From: Thozetella sp. PMI_491
Lineage: Eukaryota > Ascomycota > Sordariomycetes > Chaetosphaeriales > Chaetosphaeriaceae
Reading direction: 5' to 3'
Assembly: GCA_021432635.1 (NCBI GenBank)
Contig: MU270017.1
Coordinates: 372,001-436,000 of the forward strand
DNA length: 64,000 nt
Shown here piece after piece: positions 31,391 through 41,800 of this stretch. Numbering within the stretch: position 1 is the first letter of the stretch; the number at the start of each line of letters is the position of its first letter. Under the pieces are notes generated by a model. That model saw only the letters and a program-made list of their open reading frames with translations. It was not told where the DNA came from and did not search any database. Made by a program: the position numbers and the translations under genes.

Positions 31391-33361
31391 ATGGCGCAGC
31401 TGGTCGAACAGCTGCCCGCCGAGATCCAGTCCAGCTCGCTATTGCAGCTCCTCTCAAATTCGCTCATCCTATGCAACACTACACCCTACCTCTCCGCCCA
31501 CGATCTCCTAAGCCTGGCATCGTCGTCCCGGCAGCTCCGCTACGTCGTCTACAACACACCTCACGCCCTGCGGCGGCTCGATCTCACCAACGTCAAGGCT
31601 GCCCAGCTCGACGACATCCCGCCCGTCGACTCGGGGGGCGAGGTCTGGCGCAACGTCCAGCTTGACGAACATCTGACCGAGGATGAGTATGTCCCCATGC
31701 GCCGAAACCAGCACTAGAATGGCGGCTGATGCCAGTGTCTCCTCTCAGCTTCTACTCGGGCCCGCTGCGCGGCATCTTCTCGAGCCTGCGCCGAACCCAC
31801 CTGCTGCAGGACGTCCATACCCTAGTCCTAGATGGTCTCTCCGTCACGGCCGAACTGGTCCATGAAATCCTCAACGAGCCGTCGTTCGCCGTGCGGCTCC
31901 TCTCCATCCGCGCCGTAAGAAACCTCAACGAGGACAGGTTGCGCCAGGCGCTCGAGTACGCCTGCCGGCCGTCCCGAGCCGAGGGCATGCCGCGTCTTAG
32001 AGGCCTTTATGTTTTTGGCCAAGCGGCGCCCGCCTTGCCCAGCACTGCAGGTGCAGCGTCCCCAGAGCAGGATCAAGAGGCGTGGTATGTCCGGCGGGGC
32101 AATCAATTCCCGCATCGCAAAGGCGACTTCGGCGAAGGCTGGGCGAACACTCTGGCGGCCTGCCAGGGCATCATCGCATTCGACGCGGTGCTTTGCAATG
32201 GCCCAAGGCATCAGTACTCGTTCTCATCCGTGGGTATGATTCCGCATCAGGCCGTCGCCACCCGCGCGCTAGATGGATGCGCAAATTGCGGCTTCGTGCC
32301 CGAGGGCTGGACGGTCTGGGGCGAGGCGCCCAGCGATGACCGGAGGGGTCCTGACGAGAGGAGAGGCAGCGGAAGCTACCCCAGCGATCTAGAGCGCTTC
32401 CCGCTCCTGTGGCCGCCGCCTCTTCACTCGTCCAGCCTGCGGGCCACCATGTGCCCGTCGAGCCAGAGGGTCAATGCCCGGATCGCCCCCAGCGCGGAGA
32501 AAGACAAGGCACGGTTCGTGCCCCGATGTTTTGACTGCCTCCGGGACCGTTATTGCAGCAACTGCAACCGGTGGTGGTGCGAGACATGCTACACGAGCCC
32601 GAGCGGGCTTCAGGAGCACGGCGCGACAAATAACCTTGTAAGCAACTACCCAGCCACTCACCAGAGGTTAGCAAGAAAGGTCAGAGAGGGCCTTTGTGTC
32701 GAAAGATGCTGGTCGAGAGACCTGAGCATTCTGACAGCGCATCGGGTTGGGGGTATGGCGCTGCCAGCGATGCATGCCCTTATCTAGGGGGACCCCCCGC
32801 GGTCTGCACATGGCACGAGATACACCAGCTTGCCTCGAGGACTCGCCAGGCTGCTTCTACCCACTTCGCTGCCCTTCCCATGTCACGACGTAAATGTACA
32901 GAAGGTCAATCCCCTTCTTGCTCATGTGTTCCCCATGTTCCCCGCTGCCCGTCCCAGTTTTCGGCATCCTTCGGGGAGTATATGGACGATCTGCTAATTG
33001 CGGCTTTAACGTTTGCTAGGCTGGCCTCACGAAGAGCTGCTGGGAGTGCGGGATCAATGTAAGTTGGGCCAGTTCTTATGGCAACGAGAGGACGGGGCGC
33101 TAAGACACGATTCAGTGCCGCGACTGCATCAACTATACCCAGCGGATGTGCCACCGCTGCGGGGGAGGCTATTGCCTTCGTCATAACGAAGGCTCAAACC
33201 TGATTGCGGTACGTGTACTGCCTTGCTCATGAGACGCTGGGTAGCTGACTTTTTCTTTGCAGTGCGACTGTGCGTCTTGCCTCGCCCAGCCCGCTTGGAT
33301 CATGCAGCCGGGGCCTCCCCGGCAGCAATGCCGCGCGATACTTGAGAGCTTGGATTGCTGA
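31391..33361 (+). CDS. F-box-like protein with C-terminal zinc-binding region
   Basis: A multi-exon gene starting MAQLVEQLPAEIQ. An F-box-like segment follows (TPYLSAHDLLSLASSSRQLRYVVY). Exon 1 is 31391-31686, then a 62-nt intron (GTATGT...CTCTCAG). Exon 2 runs from 31749 to at least 32637. Three later exons are clear from cysteine content and splice signals: 33020-33058 (LTKSCWECGIN), 33116-33208 (CRDCINYTQRMCHRCGGGYC) and 33263-33361 (CDCASCLAQPAWIM, ending LESLDC). The exact 3' boundary of the second exon is unresolved; it may run through REGLCVERCW near 32710 before splicing to 33020. Paired cysteines suggest zinc binding. F-box proteins bring substrates to SCF ubiquitin ligases; that role is inferred. 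Confidence 0.72.
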
Positions 33362-35024
33362 CGCGTGTTACAGGGTGCTCTAGTCGGGGCCGACACGTTC
33401 GTGATCTGTACTGAAAATGACGGATGTTGTATTCTTTGGGTTTCAACCAGCCCCCAGAGGCTACTTTCTCCACCTTCCACTTATGACTTCACCCTCACCA
33501 CCCCCAAGAACTCCACTCCTCTTTCACATGCGACGACCTATTCGAAGCTAGACAACTGCTATGTATCGCATACACGCCCCCCCTCCTCTCTTCTCTAGGT
33601 CACAACCCCTCGGTTGGTCGCGCCGATCCTCCAACATCTCCGCTCCCCCCTTTCCTGAGACGACATGTTTGCCACTACCTGCGTTTGGACGCCAAGTTGG
33701 AATGGGCCGTAGGTGTTTCCCTGGCTTGGGAGTATACCCTAGAGAGGTTAACCCTCGCCCACTGATTGGGGAAGGCGTTTTGCTCTTTAAACTTAGTTTA
33801 CGTTACGATATAACGGGATACCCTATGGCGCTGCTTAATCGTCAAACAAAAAAAAAAAGACAGCCAGTGAACCTTTTTTTTTTAACCTTGAAAGATGTCA
33901 TCTACTCGTAGCTCATGACCACGAACTCCTCGCCGTTTTGCTGCTTAGTGCGCTGGCAACATCCCTGGTCTTCGCCGCTTGGCCTATGTTCTTGGCAGCT
34001 CTCCCCGCCCCTTCGAGTGTAAGAGGCCGAGACACAAGTTCGGTCTCTACGGAGTAGAGGGTGCAGCTCAACCCCGAAGGGGGGGGCCCACCATCCATAC
34101 TACCGGCATATGCAGACGATCTCTACTAGGAAATTGGAGAGATCTTTTGATTGGGGTCTTTCGATTGGGATCTTCCTCGGGTTTTGGCAACGCTCTGTCG
34201 GACCGAGGAACGCTTTATCCTAGGTGCGAAGCATCACAAGCGTGAGCCCGGGGACGCGCGTCGGCTCAGTAGTCCGGTCTCGTAGGCCCCACATGCGGGA
34301 TCCGACCCGGTTGAGCCCCGGGAGGCTCTGTTTGCCCTACCCTGCCCGTTGGTTGTCGGTAGTTGGCTGTCGACCCTAGACGAAAACAGGACTTGTTTCA
34401 AGGCACCGAATAATCATGTTGCCGCTCATTGGTGGGAGCTATTTCGACGCCCAACGCTACCCAGGCTTGTGGGGGGAAAGAAGAGTCTTGGCCCTACGCT
34501 CGCTGCCCACATGCCGGCATGTCATGGTGGATCAACCCCAGGCACAAGGGGGTGGGAATGCCAGAGAGGTCAGGAGGTCGTGGAAATCGCAGCACCGTCA
34601 TTGGGTGTCCGCAAGCCCCCGTCGGTGAAGCGCCAGGGGAGGTGTTCCGCCTTGATTGCGATATACCTGCTGCCCAGGGGGCATCTATACGGTCTAGACT
34701 GCCGTTCTAGGGTTGCCACGCCTCTGTGCCTGCAGGATCGAGCCGGAAGGAGCAGGTCGAGGCCGCTAGAAGAGTGACATGCCAGAGCCGGAACGGCAGT
34801 CCGATGTGGCGATCGTCCGGCATTGCGGTCGATGCTCCCTGGAAGGGAGGTGCGAGGGTGGCCGATGCTCGTGGGGTAGTATCTGAAGCATTGCTTCTCT
34901 CCCACTTAATAACTAGGAGCTCTTGGCACCGATTTGGTGACGACGACTTCACTTGGCTTCAAGACAAGCCGAGGGAAGGGATGGCCATCATGGGAAGGGC
35001 TAGCCGCTATGGTTCCTGGCATTG
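33362..35024. other. 1.7 kb gene-free stretch
   Basis: The stretch holds an A-run and a T-run (33847-33885). A short imperfect direct repeat lies at 34147-34174 (TTTTGATTGGGGTC, then TTTCGATTGGGATC). No supported gene is present. The right part is the promoter of the dioxygenase. Confidence 0.4.
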
Positions 35025-35032
35025 CATATAAG
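35025..35032 (+). promoter_or_regulatory. TATA-like box of the dioxygenase gene
   Basis: CATATAAG lies about 140 bp before the start codon of the secreted dioxygenase, at a usual distance for a fungal core promoter. Confidence 0.5.
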
Positions 35033-35171
35033 TCGTGTTGGGCTCGAGGCAAAGGGGACGAGGACTTGCTCCATCTTTACAGCATCCGGGCAACACAACT
35101 ACTGGCCCTTTCTTCTGGCTACAGCCTTCTTCCTGCCACTTGCTCGTCTTGCTGCGACGATATCCACAAAC

Positions 35172-36477
35172 ATGCACTTCTCTACTCTGCTTTCCGGTGC
35201 CGCCCTGGCCGCTACCCTCGTTGCCGCGCACCCCGGCCATGACATTCACGCGGAGATCGAGGAGCGTGCTACGTTCCTCAACATGCTCACCCGCAAGGAC
35301 CTCAGCCATTGCGCAGCCAAGATGAAGGCTCGCGGCCTTGAAGCCCGCGCCATCAGCCGCCGGAACAACCTAGCCTCCAAGATGATGAAGCGGAACAACC
35401 TCAAAGGTACAGTAAACCCCACAGCCATAGTCGAAAGACGTAGGACTATACTGACACGAGGCTAGCCCGGGACCTAGAGAGTTCGCTCAGCACCTCTCAC
35501 CACTCATCCGAGTCGTACACGCTGGACACCCCGGAGAGCACCATCTTCGCCACCAATAACTCTTGTGTGCTGAGCCCGGAGGTCACCGAGGGACCGTATT
35601 GTAAGTCCAGCATAGGTCCAACTTGGGCTTCTCGTCCGACAAGGGGGGTAAACAATGCTGACATCCAACAGACGTCGCTGGCGAGTACATCCGCACGGAC
35701 GTTACAGAGGTGCAAGAAGGCGTTGAGCTTGCCTTGGACCTCCAGGTCCTCGACACTGTCACCTGCGAGCCTGTGACGGGTGCCTTTCTTGAGATTTGGC
35801 GTAAGTGCTTCCCATGTGTATTCTTCCTTCGGCATACAGATGCTAAACCGGGCCGCTGGACTCCAGACTGCAACTCCACGGGCGTGTACTCGGGCGTGTC
35901 CGCCAATGGAAATGGCAACAGTGCCACGGATACCTCCAACCTCAACAACACCTTCCTCCGCGGAGTGCAGCAGACCGATGCGGACGGCTCTGTGCAGTTC
36001 CAGACGTTGGTGCCTGGTCACTACACCGGCCGCACCACCCACATCCATGTCATGGTGCACTTTAACGCGACCGCCCAGGCGAACGGCACGCTGCTGGACA
36101 CCAACGCCGGACACGTCGGCCAGGTCTTCTTCGACCAGGACCTGATCTACGAGGTGGAGGCAACTAGCGTATACGCTGCCAACACCCAGACCCTGACGCT
36201 GAACTCGGAGGACGGCATCCTTGCGCAGGAGGCCGCCACCAGTGACCCGTTTGTCGAGTATGTGCTGCTCGGCGACTCTATCGAGGACGGACTGCTGGGT
36301 TGGTTCAGCTTTGGAATCAACACGACCCTCAGCTATCAGGTGAGCAATGCCGCCACCTTCTATGACACTGGTGGCGTGACGAACCCCAACGCTGGCGGTC
36401 CTGGTGGTCCTGGTGGCGGCCCCCCGCCCAGCGGTACTCCTCCGGGAGGCTTCCCTACTAGCACGGCGACCCCTTAA
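35172..36477 (+). CDS. Secreted intradiol ring-cleavage dioxygenase
   Basis: Four exons (35172-35406, 35466-35600, 35672-35800, 35867-36477) give 369 residues, and all phases fit. The N-terminus MHFSTLLSGAALAATLVAAH is a signal peptide. The catalytic core carries the Fe(III) ligands: Tyr in TEGPYYVAGEYIR (restored by splicing) and the two His of RTTHIHVMVHF. FLEIWHCNSTGVYSGV is the family block restored by the third join. Such extracellular fungal enzymes open catechol or hydroxyquinol rings between the two hydroxyls. The C-terminus is a low-complexity Gly/Pro tail (GGPGGPGGGPPPSG), typical of secreted forms. Likely role: attacking lignin-derived catechols outside the cell, complementing the phenol-oxidising pair at 21-25 kb. 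Confidence 0.9.
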
Positions 36478-36747
36478 ATCGAGATGGTTGTTTAGGCGAC
36501 GGGTTGGGAAACAAACGCGTGGTGGCTAGGGCGATCGGTGAAGTTGGGCCAACAAAGGGGGACAAGGGGCTGCAAGGCGTAGTGCCGATAGCGCACAAAC
36601 GGCTCGATGCTGTTTCTTTTCGCGTGGGGTTCGGTTGTACATAACCATAGTGTGCCGTGTATAGCCAGGCCACAAAAAGCTTCTTGACCGCTGATCATCG
36701 CGTCCACTCTGCGCTAGCTAGTGGCGTTGGCTGATACTAGGGGTATA

Positions 36748-38153
36748 TCATTCCAAGGGAAGCCCGGAAGCAAACTTCCTAGCGACCCACCCGGCCCCGT
36801 TCTCGTCATATTCTTGCTTCGTCACGGCTAGCTTGCTAGCCGTCTCGTGCTTGGCGAAGCTCGCCATTCCCTTCCAGGTGCTCGTGATGGGGTCAGCAGG
36901 CCGAGCGACACGCACGATGCAGTCATCGGGGACGCGCGTGAGGATCTCGGTCTGCAGGCGCTGAATGAAGTTGTCGAATAGGGCGTTCCCGCCAACGACG
37001 ACGATGTTTGCCAGCAAACCGGGCCACAGACCGATAGGGAGGACAGATAGGGACTGCATGATCAAATCGGCCAAGCCGGGTTGCCGCAGGCCGACGTCGG
37101 CCGGGTTGAAGATAAGTTCGGGCACGACAAAGCGCTCATTCCGAAGCGTCAAGACGTCTTCAGAAGTCACGCCGGCCTTCCGAGCCTTGAGGGAGACCGA
37201 AGGGTCGTAGTCCCGCACGACTCCCTTGAAGCGAGTGTGTGAGTCTGGCAGTACATAGTCCTTCGCAATGCCGGCGCCGCTCAGATAATCCTCCCTCCGC
37301 TCGCCTCGCGTGCCTTTCCAGCACTTCTCTAGGTCGCCCTTGAAGTCCAGCGATACGTAGCCAACGGCCTCCTTCATCTCGTTCACGATGTAGGTCTCGT
37401 TCCTCATGTCGAAGTGGCGCACGGACAGGAGGCGGGCGAGATAGTTGGTCATCATCTTGCCGCCGACATCGAGCCGTCGGATTGCCTGGTGCAGCGGCCG
37501 CCCCTGGAGGATGGGTGTGACTGTGGTGTTGGAATAGCCCGAGTCAATCAGCAGGACGATTTCCGCAGGAGTTTGAACGGTCGCATCGGGTTCTCTCTGT
37601 GTCAGAAAAATACCCTGGATGTCGTTGTATGCGTTGAAGACTGGACCTGTCCGAAGGTGACGCCATCAGCGGTATGGACGGACGAGACGAAGCTTGCCAT
37701 AGGCAATCCTAGCTTACCAATCCCTCTGTAATAGCTCGAAAAGCCGTATTCTTCAAAAACGACCTGGTCGCAATGTGTCGCGAGCGCAGGGAGCGAGTTC
37801 GAATGCTCCCCCAGCAACAGTCGGCTCTCGCTCGGGTCGCACTTTTGCGGCGCCTTGTCGTCGAAGAATTCGCGGTCCCAGATCTCCTTTTGGGCTTCCC
37901 AGTTGACGATGTAGCCCTTCTCGACCGGGCGGCGGAAGGCAATCTCGCCAAAGTCCTTGCATCGCGCGAGCTCGGAGCCGACGTAGCTCTTGTGGTGCCG
38001 GTCGCGCGCGATGCAGTTGGGGATCACGCGTGGCTCGTCTGTCTGCTCGGCCGTCGCGAAGCCTGCCTTGATCGTGTCGGCGCCGTTATCGAGTACGAGG
38101 GTCACGGAAGGCGGTACGGGACCCGCAGATCGGGATTTGCGGCCACCTGCCAT
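36748..38153 (-). CDS. arp6: Actin-related protein Arp6 (SWR1 complex)
   Basis: Two exons, 37718-38153 and 36748-37646, are joined over a 71-nt intron (GTAAGC...GGACAG), giving 444 residues, close to yeast Arp6 (about 438). Actin-fold motifs are present: the phosphate-1 loop LVLDNGADTIKAGFA, then IPNCIARDRHHKSYVG, EKGYIVNWEAQKEIWDREFF, VFEEYGFSSYYRGIG, phosphate-2 LLIDSGYSNT, and IVVVGGNALFDNF. IPNC near the start and the EKGYIVNW block distinguish Arp6 from other actin-related proteins. Arp6 is a core part of the nuclear SWR1 remodeller that deposits histone H2A.Z. A longer upstream frame to 38255 exists, but the Met at 38153 matches the family N-terminus. Confidence 0.92.
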
Positions 38154-38837
38154 GGTGGTGCGTGGTGTGTGTGGTTGGAGCGATGAGTTGCGGTGGACAA
38201 ATCGTGAGCTTTGCCCTCGCGTTGGGCAATTTTTTTTTTTTTCTGCCGCCGCCATGCAGCAGTTCTAGAGCTGCAGGGGCAGTCTTGCTTGACGCCACGT
38301 CATTGTGGGGCGACTACTGCCCCTCTAGAAGTACCGCACAGTATGTACTGTAACTACTAACGTTAATTACCTATCCTATTCCATCCAATACGGCATCCGG
38401 GCACATGTCAACTGCACTAGGCTCTGATCAGCGCAAGCGGCCGACTTCCACCTTAACATAAAAGAGCAAGAGAGGCACTTTGCTCTATATGGTGTCGCTT
38501 TTGCTAGCCTGTATACCGCAAACTGGCTCTTTGTACTACGAAAATGGGTTCCGTCAAATAAATATAGTTAAATTCTTTTTATTCTCCTAGAGGCTAGGCT
38601 AAGGAGATAGCTTGAGGGCCTCTTGGGCTCATGCCCAGTGCTCTAACCACAAACAAAGGAGAAGGCAGCTGCCTAAACGAGATGAGATGAAATATGTATT
38701 CTAATAAGTTCTTCCTGCTGCTCAAAAATGGGGATAATGCATAGGAACGGAAGTAGAAGTGGTGTTAGAAGCGAATATAGTGTGGTGGCCGGCTGCCATG
38801 GGGGCGGCCGGCAGATAGTATAGGCTAGGAAGCGTAA
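38154..38837. other. Gene-free interval with T-tract
   Basis: A T-run at 38230-38241 lies in the Arp6 leader as an A-run. An AT-rich segment at 38540-38600 and the 3' end of the large surface-protein gene follow. No gene is seen. Confidence 0.4.
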
Positions 38838-41800
38838 TCATGTACAGAGAATAGATGTGGAGTAGAATGTTAATGTGATCAATCCGACAAGGAATGCAAT
38901 GCTTGCTGGGATCGCGCCATGTGCGGCCGCAGCCGTGACTCTTCCGGGCTGCTGGCCCTGCGGCGAGGATTGCCCCTGGTCCGAGCCGGGTCTGCCGGCG
39001 GGACTAGAGCCTCCAGCGCCGGGGCCATTGGACCCGCCGCCACCCGCTCCGGGTTTGGATCCTTCGAGTCGATTTCCGGACCCAGGCAGGGTACCGTTTC
39101 CGCTTCCAGGGCCACCCGACCCGGGACCAGCGCCAGGCTGGTTCCAGTTGGGTGTCCACCCCGGCAGCGGTTCCGTGCATGTGGTCAGCTGGTCCCCAAT
39201 CGTGCTGGTATAGGTGGTACATGATTCTGGCGGCACCGTGAACGTGGCCGTCAGCTCCGAGCAGCTCGTCGTCACGACTGGGCACGGCGAAAATGCCGTA
39301 ACCCCGTTTTTCACAATCACCGAGGTTGTAGTGATGGTGACTGTGGCCGTGACCATGCTCGTCATCACGGTCTGGAGCCCTATAGGTGCCGTAGAAGCCC
39401 CTGTGGGGAAGAGCCCCGTGGTGGAGACCGTGGTATACTCTCCGATGCATCCTACGCATGACCCTGGAGTGAATCCTGGTATACTTGCAACCGTTGTCCT
39501 CAGTGGACACGTTGAGCACATGCGATACTCGAAGGTTTGTAATGCGAGTGTGTTTGACGGAGTAGTTGTCTGATGTGACGAGGGGACCGGGTTAGCTTGG
39601 CCTCATGCTCGGCGTTTCTGGGGAAGAACTTACTCGATACACGCTCATCAGGTCGGAACCGGTAGGCGTGCCAACGACACACTGAAAACAGGGATATCCC
39701 ACATCAGGAGGGTTAATAATTTCGCGATAGTACCCTGTCAATTCATCGATGTCTGCACAAGCGGTGGTCAGCTACGAGAACATGGGTCCAACGAGCCCGG
39801 CCGGGTGAACTAACTTTCGCGTTTGAGGGCCCGGCGGCGGAACGAAATTGAAATAGTTAGAGCGACGTATCTGTCGATAAATTCGATCCCGATCGTCCCT
39901 AGTCGGCTCACGAACGGGGATGAAGTAGAAGTGGCCAACGTCGTAGGCGCAGTAGTCAGTGGCGTTGATCGTGTCGTAGGGCCCGTGCCGGTTGGGGAAC
40001 CTCGCGTCGAACCGCCCAGGTGGACGCCGCGCCCGGGCGTCCCGCTCGACTCCTGGGATGCTATGCTACTGGGCCCGGCAGTAGATTCGGATACCGATGC
40101 CGTTGAAGGCTCGGCTGAAGGCTCGGCTGAGGGCTCGGTTGTGGCACTAGATTCGGACCCAGCTGCAGAGCTGGTCGGAGCTTCGGAACTAGTTTGGGAT
40201 GCAGACGAGGGCTCAGTTGGAGAACTAGCTGGGGATGCGGATCCAGACTGCGATGCGGATCCGGATTCTGTTATAGATGAGGCAGTAGATGAGGCTGATG
40301 ATGAGGCTGCAGACTCGGTGCTTGACGAGGCTGCAGACTCTGTTGTAGACTCGCTTGCCGACTCGGATGGAGATGAGGATTCCGAGCCAGTCGTTGTGGT
40401 ATGTCGCAGCGAGCCACCCTTGTGAATATGCCCGGGGAGTAAAGCAAACTCCGATGATCCAAAGCTCGATGGCAAACTCTCCGAGGCGGGAGACGGGAAT
40501 GAAATTGGTCCGAGAGAGGTTATGGGACCTTTCCCGAGCGACGTAGGCTGCGTTCCCAGAGGCCCGATTCCAAGAGAGAAGTGGATGGAAGAAGGCGACG
40601 AACCGCCAGTTATCTGGATAGGGAGAGTTGGTAGTGGCGATGTTAGGTGCTGCAGTCGACTGAGCAAGCTGCTCAGGAAGCCTGGAGGTAAGCCCCCAGG
40701 CAAGTCAGTAGGGAATCCAGGAAAGAAAGGAGGCAAAGTTGTGGGCCAGCCGGTAGGTAGGCCGGTAAGCAGGCCGGTAGGCAGGCCGGTGGGCAAGCTG
40801 GTGAGCCGGTTTGTCGACGTGGTTTTGCGCGAGTTTGTCAGTAAAGTTGTGGGCAACGTGGGCAAGCCGATAGGCGACCCGGAGGGTAGGCCGGTTGGCA
40901 AAGTTGGCAAGGTAGGCAAACCTATAGGGGATCCTCCGGTGGGCAGACCGGTTGGCAGTATGTTCGTCAAAGTAGTAGGATGTGTGGGAAGGTTCGTAAG
41001 AGCATTTGTAGGTAGACTTGTAGAAAGTGATGTATGTAGGTTCGCAAGTAGGCTCGATAGAATAGATGTTGGAATAAGTGTCGGTAGGCTTGTACGTATA
41101 CTTGTGAGAGGAATTCCTGTAGATAAAGTTGTAGGTAAGTTTATAGGTAAGGTCGTGGGCAAAGTTGTAGGTACATTCAGAGGCAGCGTCGTGAGGAGAC
41201 CAGTGAGCAGACTTGAGGGGAAAGCGGTGGGGAGGCCCGGGGAAAGTCCGTTCAAGATCTTCCGGAGAGGGTTGAGGATACTTGATACGGCCGAGACGAT
41301 CGCCGGGCCAGCGGCAGAACCTGTAGGCAGGGCTGCAGGGAGGGTGGTTGGCAGGCCGGACAAGGCAGACTCGATCGGACTGAGCACCGAGGCCAGTTCT
41401 GAGGCCACCGGTATATTTGACGGCACCGCTGAGGGCAGCTGGGATAGGATGGTTTGGATGGGTGCGACAACCGATGCGATAGCAGAGCCCAGCGGCACAT
41501 TGGTCGGCAGGCTGGTTGGCAGCGCCGCCAAGATAGATGAGATCGGGGCGATGGCAGACTGGAGCACATTTCCGATGTTAACGTTGTCAGCTAGGCCTGT
41601 GGGGAGGGCGGTGGGCAGAGTCGCCAGAAGCGACTGGATAGATGCCAAGAGGGAAACAGGCAGCCCTCCTGTGGTTGGGAGTGCCTGAAGGGCCGACTGG
41701 ATTGGCCCGAGGAGAGACGCGACTGGGGGGAGGGCAGTCTCTATAGGCCCAAGGAGAGATGCTAGAGGGACGGTTGGCGCCCCTGGCAGTCCCGCTACCT

